Shown piece after piece: positions 34,064-42,039 of a stretch of 64,000 nucleotides of DNA. Made by a program: the position numbers and the translations under genes. Below the pieces are notes generated by a model. The model saw nothing but the letters and a program-made list of their open reading frames with translations, was not told the DNA's origin and made no database searches. Source of the stretch: Microbacterium salsuginis. Lineage in GTDB: Bacteria; Actinomycetota; Actinomycetes; Actinomycetales; Microbacteriaceae. The first letter of the stretch is position 1; each line of letters begins with the position of its first letter. The DNA is taken from assembly GCF_012524205.1 (NCBI RefSeq), contig NZ_JABACI010000004.1, positions 682,001 to 746,000 of the forward strand. The letters are read 5' to 3'.

Positions 34064-34367
34064 ACCCTCACGCGCGGCGAGTGCTTCCGCGGGATCCGGC
34101 GTATCCCCACGTGGTGCCCACATCCGAGCGAGATCGAGCACGCACGAGGAGCATCGGAAGCAGGACGCTCGGGCGACGAACCCGCATGAAACCCCGGAAT
34201 GGGGCCTCGAAGGACTGAGATATCTGTAGGCGGAGCGCCTGAGCGGGGCTAATTCCCTCCGTCCTTCGCGGCGGAGGGTCGGGCATCCGGTGCTCTCCCG
34301 GCCGCCACACGTGTGCATGGGCGCTATCGACCTCCGTCGGGGCGGAACGAGCAGGATCGAACCTCGT

Positions 34368-34424
34368 TGGGTTCAAATCCCACCATCATCGCCAGAAAAC
34401 CCCTGCTTAGCAGGGGTTCTCTAT
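34368..34424 (+). repeat. Second copy of the tRNA-Ser 3' end and terminator (att-like)
   Basis: TGGGTTCAAATCCCACC, a diverged CATCATCGCCA and the hairpin AACCCCTGCTTAGCAGGGGTT repeat the T arm, CCA end and terminator of tRNA-Ser at 7700-7757. No 5' half of a tRNA precedes it. This is the typical trace left when an element integrates at a tRNA 3' end. Confidence 0.75.
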
Positions 34425-34615
34425 TTCACCGTGGCAACGGTTGGCAACGGCGCCCGACCTCGGCGGACAGCACCCATGTGACTTCGACCAGATCAGGGTG
34501 CAGGCTGTCAGCGCCCGCCGACCTCACACCCCGCGGAGTACGGTCGCCGGAAAGGCCGCCGTGGACCGGGACCGCTGTGTATCAGGAACCACGCCACCTG
34601 CCCTCTTCCCTCTGA

Positions 34616-34632
34616 GCGACCGAACCGGTCGC
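34616..34632. promoter_or_regulatory. Inverted repeat upstream of the three-gene cassette
   Basis: GCGACCG and CGGTCGC flank AAC, just before the GAAGGAAGG ribosome binding site of the first cassette gene. It may be an operator or an RNA hairpin. The rest of 34425-34654 holds no gene. Confidence 0.4.
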
Positions 34633-34654
34633 GGAATCCAGAAGGAAGGTTCTC

Positions 34655-35164
34655 ATGAGCACTCTGCACGTGGAGAATTTCGGGTCCGTGGAGCTTCTGC
34701 GCGCGCACCGGACGCTGGGCATCTCACCCGGCGATCTCGCGTCCGTCATCGAGGACGAGGCCCGGCGCGTCATCGAAGAGGCTGGTGGAAGCCGCCAGCG
34801 GGCGATCGGCCTCGGCATCCGGCGACTACGCGCCCGCGGCCTGATCACCGACGTCGACGTGAAGCGGCTGGAGCAGGCGAGTCGGATCGTCTCCCTGGTC
34901 GACGCGGGCAAGCAGCCGCCCGAGGAGGCCGCGGCCACCCTCGACACGCTCTTCCGGGAGTCGCTGGACGACCCCGGCGCAAGCGAGATGGGATCGACCA
35001 TGGTCGGCGTCACTTACGCTGCGCGCAACAGCACGGTGGCGCCGGCGATGGGGCTGTTCGGGATGCTCATCGGCGGACTCCTCACCGGAGGTTCGGGCGG
35101 GATGCTGATCGGCGGTCTCATCGGTTGGGGCGTCGGCAAGGTCTGCGGAGATGAGGAGGAGTGA
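34655..35164 (+). CDS. Unrecognised protein with C-terminal glycine zipper
   Basis: A 169-residue protein I do not recognise. Residues 1-~115 are charged and helical (ISPGDLASVIEDEARRVIEEAGG, LITDVDVKRLEQASRIVSLV, EEAAATLDTLFRESL). Residues ~125-160 form a glycine-zipper hydrophobic segment (MLIGGLLTGGSGGMLIGGLI) of a type that inserts into or spans membranes, followed by a short acidic end. No signal peptide is visible. ATG behind GAAGGAAGG. It is the first gene of a cassette whose second gene starts one base after its stop. The zipper suggests a membrane-active or pore-associated role. Confidence 0.75.
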   Translation: MSTLHVENFGSVELLRAHRTLGISPGDLASVIEDEARRVIEEAGGSRQRAIGLGIRRLRARGLITDVDVKRLEQASRIVSLVDAGKQPPEEAAATLDTLFRESLDDPGASEMGSTMVGVTYAARNSTVAPAMGLFGMLIGGLLTGGSGGMLIGGLIGWGVGKVCGDEEE

Positions 35165-35165
35165 C

Positions 35166-35837
35166 ATGGCCATTCTCAGGCTCACGTCAATCACCTGCCA
35201 GGGGCAGGCGGAGACGTTCACCGACGAGCTGTATGTGACCTTCAACGGCACGAAGCGCTCGCTGCCGAACATGACCAAAGGGCAGACGAAGTTGCTCGGA
35301 GACGAGTTCATCTTCGAGGGGACGCGGCAGCTCAGCCTGTTCGAGAACGACGGAGACCACTGGTATGACCGCGACGATTTCATCGCGGCGCACATGATCA
35401 CCGAGTCGCCGGGGGATGCGTCCCTCGAGTTCGCGACGAACAGCGGCAACGCAGCCGGCGCACGCTACACGCTCGGCGTCCGCGTGGGCGAGCCGAGCGG
35501 AACGGTCGTGCTACGCCTTCGGTCGATCACATGCGTCGAGCAGGCGGAGACGTTCACCGATGAGCTGTACGTGACCTTCAACGGCACGAAGCGCTCCCTG
35601 CCCAACATGACCAAGGGCCAGACGCTGCCGCTCAGTGACGAGTTCCGCTTCGTGGGCTCGCGGGATCTGAGCCTGTTCGAGAACGACGGCGATCACTGGT
35701 ACGACCGCGACGACTTCATCGCGAAGCGCACGATCTCGACCTCGCCCGTTGACGGGACCTTCGAGTTCGTGGCAAGCAGCGGAAACGCCAAGGGCGCGCA
35801 CTACTCGCTCAGCCTGAGCGTCAGCCCGGCTCCCTAG
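35166..35837 (+). CDS. Two-repeat beta-rich protein of unknown function
   Basis: A 223-residue protein made of two direct repeats of about 110 residues. Each repeat reads ITC..QAETFTDELYVTFNG, then RSLPNMTKGQT, then LSLFENDGDHWYDRDDFI and ends with a strand ending G(A/G).Y(T/S)L. DNA identity between the repeats is high, implying recent duplication. The acidic END(G)DHWYDRDDF stretch could bind a metal such as calcium, and the pattern suggests a C2-like or jelly-roll fold, but I do not recognise the family. No signal peptide. It starts at ATG one base after the previous gene. Confidence 0.78.
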   Translation: MAILRLTSITCQGQAETFTDELYVTFNGTKRSLPNMTKGQTKLLGDEFIFEGTRQLSLFENDGDHWYDRDDFIAAHMITESPGDASLEFATNSGNAAGARYTLGVRVGEPSGTVVLRLRSITCVEQAETFTDELYVTFNGTKRSLPNMTKGQTLPLSDEFRFVGSRDLSLFENDGDHWYDRDDFIAKRTISTSPVDGTFEFVASSGNAKGAHYSLSLSVSPAP

Positions 35838-35857
35838 GCACGGAAAGGATTGGGATC

Positions 35858-36166
35858 ATGCCTGTCCGAGAGAAGTTCGTCCGCGCGGGGGACTGGCGGA
35901 CGCTGGAGACGTTCTGGAACGTGTCGACGACCGCCTGGCTCCAGATGCCCGCCGGCGCCGAGGTCAAGATCCGCTACTCGGGGTGGTGGTTCGGCGCCGA
36001 CCGGCAGCGCACGCGGCTTGACGGGACGACGGTGAAGCGGCTGGTGATCAGCCGGTGGTCGGTGTTCACTGCTCGGCTCCAGATGAAGGTGCCGGCCGAC
36101 ACTGCGGTGATCTACGTGGTCGAACCGGGGAACGTCGCCAACCTCCCGCCCGGCATCTCATTCTGA
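35858..36166 (+). CDS. 102-residue beta-rich protein of unknown function
   Basis: Third gene of the cassette, 20 bp after the second, with GGAAAGGATT as a ribosome binding site. The protein alternates short hydrophobic strands rich in aromatic residues (FWNVSTTAWLQMPAG, IRYSGWWFGADRQRT, LVISRWSVFTARLQMKV, AVIYVVEPGNV). No signal peptide, membrane helix or known motif is visible. The WW pair and regular strand spacing suggest a compact beta sandwich. I do not recognise it. Co-translation suggests it works with the two upstream proteins. Confidence 0.72.
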   Translation: MPVREKFVRAGDWRTLETFWNVSTTAWLQMPAGAEVKIRYSGWWFGADRQRTRLDGTTVKRLVISRWSVFTARLQMKVPADTAVIYVVEPGNVANLPPGISF

Positions 36167-36306
36167 GCCCGAAGCCTCGCGTCAGCGGCAACGCCGTGGC
36201 AACGACTCATGCCGAATGAGGCCGATCTGCCTGATTTGCTAGTGCCCCTGGTCTGAGCGAATCCGGGAAGCCAGCGGTTCTTGATCGCGGTTGTTAGGAT
36301 TGATCC

Positions 36307-36336
36307 TACCAACACTTACGGAGTTAAGTGTTGGTA
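36307..36336. promoter_or_regulatory. Long inverted repeat over the Fic gene promoter
   Basis: TACCAACACTTA and TAAGTGTTGGTA are perfect 12-bp arms around CGGAGT, 11 bp before the Fic ATG. The site is AT-rich against its surroundings, overlaps a TAAGAT that could be a -10 box, and has a second small palindrome (TAGGAT TG ATCCTA) just upstream. It looks like an operator used for autoregulation. Confidence 0.72.
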
Positions 36337-36346
36337 AGATGGTCTC

Positions 36347-37585
36347 ATGACCACACGTACTGACAGCCTGGTCCCCATCCATGCGGTGTCGTACGAGACC
36401 TTCGATTGGCGGCCGCGTGCGCCCGAGATGCACTCGCGCGCGGAAGTGGAGCGCCAGACCGGTCCCTACGACGCCGCGATCACGCCGCCCGTCGCGACGT
36501 GGTCGCCGGTCATCTCGAGCGAGGACTCAGCCAACGTCGAGGATGCGACGCGTCAGCTGGTCGAATTCGACCACCACGCCCAGAAGAAGCTGGGCACGGA
36601 CAACCCAGCGCTCGGGCCAATGACGGCGATGCTGCTGCGCACCGAGTCGGCGTCGAGTTCGCAGATCGAGCAGCTGACAACATCGGCCAAGCAGCTCGCC
36701 CTCGCCGAGATCGACGAGGGCGACAAGCAGAACGCGCTCACCGTCGTCGGCAACGTGCGCGCCATGGAAGCCGCGCTCGCTCTGGCCGACGACATCAGCG
36801 AGAACTCCATCCTTGCGATGCACAAGGCGCTGATGCTTCACCACACGGGGTTCCCTCCTGAGGACGCCGGCCGGTACCGCCAGGAGCAGGTATGGATCGG
36901 CCCAGGTGAGGCTGGTCCTCGACTGGCTGACTTCGTCGCCCCGCATCATGACCGCATCCCCGGTGCGATCGACGATCTCGTCAGCTTTGTCAGGCGTCAG
37001 GACATCCCCGTGCTCGTCCAGGTCGCTGTCGCGCACGCCCAGTTCGAGACCATCCACCCGTTCCCGGACGGCAACGGCCGGGCTGGCCGGGCGTTCGCGC
37101 AGTCGATCCTCCGGAACAAGGGTCTCGTCGGCTCAACCGCGGTGCCGATCTCGGCCGGCCTCCTCGTCGATGTCCGCAGGTACTTCGACGCGCTCTCTGA
37201 ATACCGGAAGGGTGACACCGGCCCGATCATCCGCGACTTCGCCAACGCGAGCCGGATCGCCGCGACCACGGGAACGCTGCTCGTCGACGAGCTCGTCGAG
37301 CAGCTTGAGGAGTCCCGCAAGAAGATGGCAGGCATCCGTGCGGACGCCGCAGCGTGGAAGATCCTGCCCACCCTCGTCGGCCAGCCCGCGGTCAACGTGA
37401 AGTACCTCAAGCGCGCGATCGGCCTCGGCGAGATGGCCGCGCTGCGCGCGCTGGACGCGCTCACCGAGCGGAAGGTCCTCACCGAGACCACGGGGAAGAG
37501 TCGCGGTCGTGTCTGGCAGCATGGCGGCATCTTCGATGTACTCGACTCGTACGCCTCAATGATCCGCCGGATGTCAGCGCGCTGA
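36347..37585 (+). CDS. Fic family protein (AMPylase)
   Basis: A 412-residue Fic/DOC protein. The active-site motif HPFPDGNGRAGR (HxFx(D/E)GNGRxxR) is intact, so the protein should transfer AMP or another nucleotide to a target hydroxyl. An N-terminal SSSQIEQ stretch (~residue 103-109) sits where class II Fic proteins have their inhibitory (S/T)xxxE(G/N) motif, with Gln in place of Gly/Asn. The C-terminal ~80 residues (PAVNVKYLKRAIGLGEMAALRALDALTERKVL) form a winged-helix region that may bind DNA. The promoter inverted repeat suggests self-repression. No separate antitoxin gene is seen beside it. Confidence 0.9.
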   Translation: MTTRTDSLVPIHAVSYETFDWRPRAPEMHSRAEVERQTGPYDAAITPPVATWSPVISSEDSANVEDATRQLVEFDHHAQKKLGTDNPALGPMTAMLLRTESASSSQIEQLTTSAKQLALAEIDEGDKQNALTVVGNVRAMEAALALADDISENSILAMHKALMLHHTGFPPEDAGRYRQEQVWIGPGEAGPRLADFVAPHHDRIPGAIDDLVSFVRRQDIPVLVQVAVAHAQFETIHPFPDGNGRAGRAFAQSILRNKGLVGSTAVPISAGLLVDVRRYFDALSEYRKGDTGPIIRDFANASRIAATTGTLLVDELVEQLEESRKKMAGIRADAAAWKILPTLVGQPAVNVKYLKRAIGLGEMAALRALDALTERKVLTETTGKSRGRVWQHGGIFDVLDSYASMIRRMSAR

Positions 37586-37748
37586 ACGAGAGCCTCGAGG
37601 GCGCCCGTCGCCCACGCGGGGGCGGGGTTTCTTCTGAGGCTCGGCCGTCCCGGCTGCAGTCGGGGTTGCCGCATGCGCCCGCGACCGAGAGCTCGAAGCG
37701 ACACTCAGGGCACAATCCACCGCGGCGCTTCGGTGTTGCTCCACTCAT
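37479..37748 (-). CDS. Possible small zinc-ribbon ORF
   Basis: An 89-codon minus-strand ORF with CPEC and CGNPDC motifs (a possible zinc ribbon) in its first 35 residues; the rest is Arg/Ser-rich and low-complexity and runs antisense into the Fic 3' end. Its ATG overlaps the stop of a short upstream frame. It may be a remnant of a mobile-element gene or a chance ORF. Confidence 0.25.
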   Translation of the reverse strand: MSGATPKRRGGLCPECRFELSVAGACGNPDCSRDGRASEETPPPRGRRAPSRLSFSALTSGGSLRRTSRVHRRCRHAARHDRDSSPWSR

Positions 37749-37891
37749 CGGTCGAGAGTCTCGCCCACCGGCCGCGGCTTCCCGGTCGACTTCACGATCG
37801 AGATGTCGGTCGAGATTCTGAGCTCAACCCGAGCCCGCGATGTGGGTAGGGCGCGAGCAAGAACCTGAGCATCAAGCATCACCTTGGGACA

Positions 37892-37945
37892 GGGCCCAAA
37901 TCCCGCCGTCGTTACCATGAAAAGCTCTGGTAAAGCGGGGAATTT
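37892..37945 (+). repeat. Third, degraded copy of the tRNA-Ser 3' end (att-like)
   Basis: CCCAAATCCCGCCGTC, then ACCATGAAAAG, then a weakened hairpin (GCTCTGGTAAAGC) line up with the T arm, CCATGAAAA and terminator hairpin of tRNA-Ser. Similarity is lower than for the copy at 34368 but runs over about 50 bp. The 518-bp gap from 37586 to 38103 shows no other convincing feature. Confidence 0.5.
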
Positions 37946-38103
37946 GCATGTCCGCACGTCGTGCGTTGCTTCTGCGGTGCAGCCCCGGTGGTCCGGGATG
38001 GCATGTTGCGGAGTTCGACAGCGTCCAAATTGCAGCCGCCATCCGGAAGAGGTGGACTGCGTTGTCAGCCCACCCGTCAGCCGGGGTGATCCGTCTTGCC
38101 TCG

Positions 38104-38823
38104 TCAGACCGGCTGCCCGACCGGTCGGATCGTGAGCGTGTTCACATCGACGCCCGCGGGCTGATCGATTGCGAAGCCGATGGCCGCCGCGACGTGCCGT
38201 GGTGCGAGCGCGAAGTCGGGGGCTGCGCCATGCCAGAACGCGGTGTCGATCATCCCGGGGTTGACGAGCGTGACTCCGATGCCGCGGGTAGTCGCGTGGA
38301 GTCGGAGGTTCTCCGCCAGGCCCACGACGGCCCATTTGGTCGCACCGTAGAGGTTGCCGGGAGCGTTCTTCACTCCCGCGACGCTCCCCAGCAGCACGAG
38401 TCGGCCGCCTGTTGCCTCGAGATGCGGTAGCGCTGCCTTCGCCAGCAGGGCGGGGCCGAGCACGTTGGTGAGCACCATCGGCGCCCACAGCTCCGGGTCG
38501 CCTTCCGCCACAACCGCCGCGCCTGGCCGGGCGAATTGATCGCTCGAGGTGAAGCCGGCGTTCGCCACCGCCGCGTCGAGCGAACCGAAGTGCTCGACGG
38601 CCCGGTCGACCGCCGCACGGGTGTCGTGCCAGTCGGCCGCGTCCGAGACCAGGCCGAGCACGCGATCGGGTTCGCCAACCTGGTTCAGGAATGCCTGGAG
38701 CTTCTCGCCGTCGCGGCCGGTGACCGCCACCCGGTGGCCGCGGTCGAGCAGCAGGCGGGCGGTGTGAGCGCCGATGCCGCTCGTGCCACCAGTGATCAGG
38801 ATCGTCTTCTGCGTCGTGTTCAT
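38104..38823 (-). CDS. SDR family oxidoreductase
   Basis: A 239-residue classical short-chain dehydrogenase with TGGTSGIG at the N-terminus, NAG, the catalytic Ser in LGSVAG and the YGATK active-site motif. The frame is open upstream but MNTTQKTILITGG is the standard start. It is divergent from an XRE regulator 102 bp away, which probably controls it. Substrate unknown. Confidence 0.92.
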   Translation of the reverse strand: MNTTQKTILITGGTSGIGAHTARLLLDRGHRVAVTGRDGEKLQAFLNQVGEPDRVLGLVSDAADWHDTRAAVDRAVEHFGSLDAAVANAGFTSSDQFARPGAAVVAEGDPELWAPMVLTNVLGPALLAKAALPHLEATGGRLVLLGSVAGVKNAPGNLYGATKWAVVGLAENLRLHATTRGIGVTLVNPGMIDTAFWHGAAPDFALAPRHVAAAIGFAIDQPAGVDVNTLTIRPVGQPV

Positions 38824-38925
38824 GTCTTCGACCCTGCGTCTCGGGGATGCCGCGTGGCAGTTGCTGCCGAAAGGGGGGACGGCATCCCCTGGTCGAGCAG
38901 GCCGCCAGGGCGTCATGCTGGCCCC

Positions 38926-39801
38926 ATGCCGAACACCAGATACACCGAACTGGGCGCCTTCCTGCGCGCACGGCGTGAGCGCATCCGTCCGCAAGACGTC
39001 GGGCTTTCGCCCGGTCCGCGCCGCCGGGTCCCCGGGCTGCGCCGCGACGAGGTCGCCGTTCTCGCGGGCGCCTCGGTCGAGTACTACACCGAGCTCGAAC
39101 GGGGCGCCGGCTCGCAGCCATCGGATCAGATGCTCGCCGCACTCGCTCGCGCGCTGCGCCTCAGCCGCGACGAGCGCGACCACCTCTATCGCCTAGCCAA
39201 TCGCCCGATCCCCTCCCAGGGTGGGACGAGCTCACATGTGCATCCTGGCATGCTCGACCTGCTCTCGCGCATTCAGGCGACCACGCCGGCCATGGTGATC
39301 ACTGATCTGCATACCGTTCTGCTGCAGAACCCGCTCGCGGTCAGCATGCTCGGCGACCTGTCCGTTTATCGCGGGCGCTCGGCGAGCTTCCTCTACCGCT
39401 GGTTCACCGACCCTGCATCGCGGCGCATCTATCCCGAGGAGGACCACCGACCGCAGTCCGGCTCGTTCGTCGCCGATCTGCGTGCGGCGATCGGACGTCG
39501 CGGACCCGGAGACGCCGAGGTCGCGGAGCTGCTCGAGGAGCTGCTCGGGATGTCGCCCGAGTTCGCGACCCTGTGGGCCGCGCACGATGTGGCGGTGAGG
39601 CGGGACGAGCGCAAGCGCATCCTGCACCCCGCCGTCGGTCTGCTCGACTTGCACGTCCTCAATCTCTTCAGCGAGGACAGCCGGCAGCGACTGCTGTGGT
39701 TCACACCCCGAGCAGGCACCGACGCGGCCGAGAAGCTCGAGCTCCTCACCGTGGTTGGCACTCAAGCGATGCAATCCCCGCAAGAAGGTCCGGTCCTATG
39801 A
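38926..39801 (+). CDS. XRE family regulator with MmyB-like ligand-binding domain
   Basis: A 291-residue regulator. The N-terminal helix-turn-helix is of the XRE type ([38 protein letters not shown]), and the C-terminal ~190 residues form the MmyB-like PAS-related ligand-binding domain with the [15 protein letters not shown] entry motif. This architecture is common in actinobacteria beside SDR genes, where the regulator represses the divergent dehydrogenase. Its stop overlaps the start of the downstream sugar-dehydrogenase lipoprotein gene (ATGA). Confidence 0.9.
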   Translation: MPNTRYTELGAFLRARRERIRPQDVGLSPGPRRRVPGLRRDEVAVLAGASVEYYTELERGAGSQPSDQMLAALARALRLSRDERDHLYRLANRPIPSQGGTSSHVHPGMLDLLSRIQATTPAMVITDLHTVLLQNPLAVSMLGDLSVYRGRSASFLYRWFTDPASRRIYPEEDHRPQSGSFVADLRAAIGRRGPGDAEVAELLEELLGMSPEFATLWAAHDVAVRRDERKRILHPAVGLLDLHVLNLFSEDSRQRLLWFTPRAGTDAAEKLELLTVVGTQAMQSPQEGPVL

Positions 39802-40919
39802 AGTCGACGCCATTGCTGCGCATATGGCTTGCAGTGGGGGCGCTCTCTTTGATCCTCGCCGGGTGCGCGCCCTCGACGGTCGAGCCGGATCCGGCAGGTT
39901 CGCCGGCGTCGGGTGGCTCGGCGTCGGCCACGCTCGGCGAGCCGGTCGAGATGTCGACCGGCCTCGAGGCGCCGTGGGGGCTGACCTTCCTGCCGGACGG
40001 GTCGGCGCTGGTGTCGGAGCGGATCAGCGGCCAGATCGTGCGCATCGCGGCCGAGGGCGGAGATCCCGAGACCGTCGGCGTCGTTCCCGACGTGACGGTC
40101 AGCTCAGAGGGCGGCCTGCTCGGGATTGTCGCGTCGCCGCGATTCACCGAGGACCGCACGGTGTTCGCATCCGTCTCCGGGGCGGAGCAAAACCGGATCG
40201 TCGCACTCACCATCGCGGAGGATTTCCGCTCCCTCACAGTCGAGCGTGTCCTGCTCGACGGGATTCAGACAGCTGACCGCCATCACGGCGGCCGGCTTGC
40301 GATCGGACCGGACGGGCACCTCTGGATCGGCACCGGAGACGCGTTCGAGCCCGAGAACGCCGCGACGGCCGACTCGCTGAACGGCAAGATCCTGCGCATC
40401 GCCGTGGACGGAAGCATTCCCGACGACAACCCCGAGGACTCGCCGATCTACTCTCGCGGACACCGCAACGTTCAGGGAATCACCTTCGGCCCGGACGGCA
40501 CGGCGTATGCCTCAGAGCTGGGGCACCGCACCTGGGACGAGGTCAACGTGCTGCGGCCGGGTGCCGACTACGGCTGGCCGGCAACCGAGGGCATCGAGGG
40601 ATCGAGTGGCGAGCCCCCGATTGCCACGATGCGCCCTGACGAGGCGAGTCCGTCGGGCGTCGCATACGCGGCGGGTTCGCTGTGGATCGGCGCCCTGGGT
40701 GGTTGGCGGCTGTGGCAGCTTCCCGTCGACGGCGAGGCGGCGACCTCCGAGCCGATCGAGCACTTCGCGGGCGTCTTCGGTCGCATCCGGACCGTCGAAG
40801 TCGCACCAGACGGGGCTCTGTGGTTGGTCACATCCAACACCGATCGTGCGACATGGGGCGGCACTGAGCCTCGTCCCGGCGACGACCGAATCCTGCGTGT
40901 CGAGGTTGCTCAGGATTGA
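39798..40919 (+). CDS. PQQ-dependent sugar dehydrogenase-type lipoprotein
   Basis: A 373-residue lipoprotein (lipobox LAGC) of the soluble glucose dehydrogenase/Ylii-type six-bladed beta-propeller family. Recognisable positions are [20 protein letters not shown], the His/Gly pair [22 protein letters not shown] (catalytic His and calcium-site region), [17 protein letters not shown] and [13 protein letters not shown]. Members oxidise aldoses with PQQ or have lost activity. It is translationally coupled to the XRE regulator. PQQ synthesis genes are not in the window. Confidence 0.9.
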   Translation: MKSTPLLRIWLAVGALSLILAGCAPSTVEPDPAGSPASGGSASATLGEPVEMSTGLEAPWGLTFLPDGSALVSERISGQIVRIAAEGGDPETVGVVPDVTVSSEGGLLGIVASPRFTEDRTVFASVSGAEQNRIVALTIAEDFRSLTVERVLLDGIQTADRHHGGRLAIGPDGHLWIGTGDAFEPENAATADSLNGKILRIAVDGSIPDDNPEDSPIYSRGHRNVQGITFGPDGTAYASELGHRTWDEVNVLRPGADYGWPATEGIEGSSGEPPIATMRPDEASPSGVAYAAGSLWIGALGGWRLWQLPVDGEAATSEPIEHFAGVFGRIRTVEVAPDGALWLVTSNTDRATWGGTEPRPGDDRILRVEVAQD

Positions 40920-40964
40920 GGGAGCGAGCACGACAGCGGGGCGCTCCAAGGGCCCGCACGCCGG

Positions 40965-41285
40965 TCAGGTGGAGGTGGTGCGCTGAACGGCGCCGAGTGC
41001 TTTCATGCCGTGGACGATGCCACCACCCGCACGCAGCGCGGCGGTGATGCAGGTGGCCTCGGCGAGCTCCTCCTCTGACGCACCGTGTTCGACCGCCGCG
41101 CGGGCGTGCCCCTTGAGGCGCGCATCGCACTGCGTCGTCAACGCGACACCCAGGGCGATGAGCTCGCGTTACTTTCGCCGGATCTCGCCCTCGGCGTTGA
41201 GCACAGTGTGGTCGAAGGCGGCGAACTCAGCTCCCATCTCGCCGGCGAGCTCTCCGAGGGGTGCGGGGTGTGTTCCGACATCGGG
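40965..41285 (-). pseudogene. Carboxymuconolactone decarboxylase (AhpD-like) family pseudogene
   Basis: On the minus strand the frame GELAGEMGAEFAAFDHTV, RELIALGVALTTQCDARLKG and EEELAEATCITAALRAGG is a clear CMD/AhpD-family protein. A TAA at 41169-41171 interrupts it in the KxRELIALG motif, and the second Cys-type position of the CxxC active site is Arg (CDAR). The upstream ATG (41285 region) is in another frame. The gene is therefore broken and probably not functional. Confidence 0.6.
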
Positions 41286-41365
41286 CTGATTCTCTTCTGT
41301 GAGGTGGAGTGGTCAGTGTTGGTGCGCGAGTGAGCCTGGCCCGCTGATTGCCGGTGCCGCCAGCA

Positions 41366-41874
41366 GTTCGAAGTCGGGGCGGTCGCGGCGTGGAGGGCTG
41401 CATACGCGGACGCGGGTGGACACCTTGTCATTGGAATTCGCACCGGATATGGCGACGAAGCGGCTCGCGCGCCACGCAGCGGCGCCCGCTCTTCTCAGCG
41501 ACGCCCGCGGGGGCCCGGTACGACGAATACTGGAACGCTCCCGCCGCCGTCTCAGTCTTGTCGTCCGGATCCACTGCTCTCTCAGATGATCGCGGGGCGA
41601 CCCGGTGGTTTGACCTCCTTCATCTGAAGGGCGCGGAATCACTCGTCGAGCACAACCACCCGGAGTTCGGCAATATCCCCGTAGTGACCACGCACGCACA
41701 CGGGTGGGACGCATGACCTACGTCGGAACGGTGCCCAACCATATCGCCAGCGAGAGACATCTATCGCTGGCCCAACCCGAGCCTCTACCCGCCGGGTGGC
41801 GTCATTCGGAGTCGATCACGGTTTCGTCAGGTGCGGCGGTACTCGGCCACAGCGATATTCGGCACGAACCCTGA
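41366..41874 (+). pseudogene. GH42 beta-galactosidase C-terminal pseudogene
   Basis: Pieces of the trimerisation and C-terminal domains of a family-42 glycoside hydrolase follow each other in three frames: YADAGGHLVIGIRTGYGDEA, then ARYDEYWNAP and VEHNHPEFGNIPVVTTHAHG, then GRMTYVGTVPN and SITVSSGAA ending at a TGA at 41872. At least two frameshifts separate them and the catalytic barrel is absent. It fills the gap between the CMD pseudogene and the MFS exporter, which together look like a zone of gene decay. Confidence 0.5.
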
Positions 41875-42039
41875 TCGAACACCACGCGCAATGTCAGTGT
41901 GCGCGAGCAACACGCTGACTGATGTCAGTGGGTCCATTGCTCGGGGTCTGGGAACGATGGTCAAGACAGATGTACGGCCGGCGGTCGCACGCTACGAGGC
42001 CCCTCGCGTTGGAGAGTTGTATCGACCGAGCTGCGTCGT

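Noticed and set aside
34368..34424. A second functional tRNA gene
   Set aside because: Only the T arm, 3' end and terminator are present; no acceptor 5' strand, D arm or anticodon arm precedes them.
37745..39142. 465-codon minus-strand ORF across the SDR gene region
   Set aside because: It overlaps the SDR gene in another frame with Arg-rich, domain-free sequence; only its last ~50 codons lie outside a gene and they cross the att-like repeat.
40965..41285. Programmed readthrough of the TAA in the CMD-family gene
   Set aside because: No stimulatory context or conserved downstream signal is visible and an active-site Cys is also lost, so decay is simpler.
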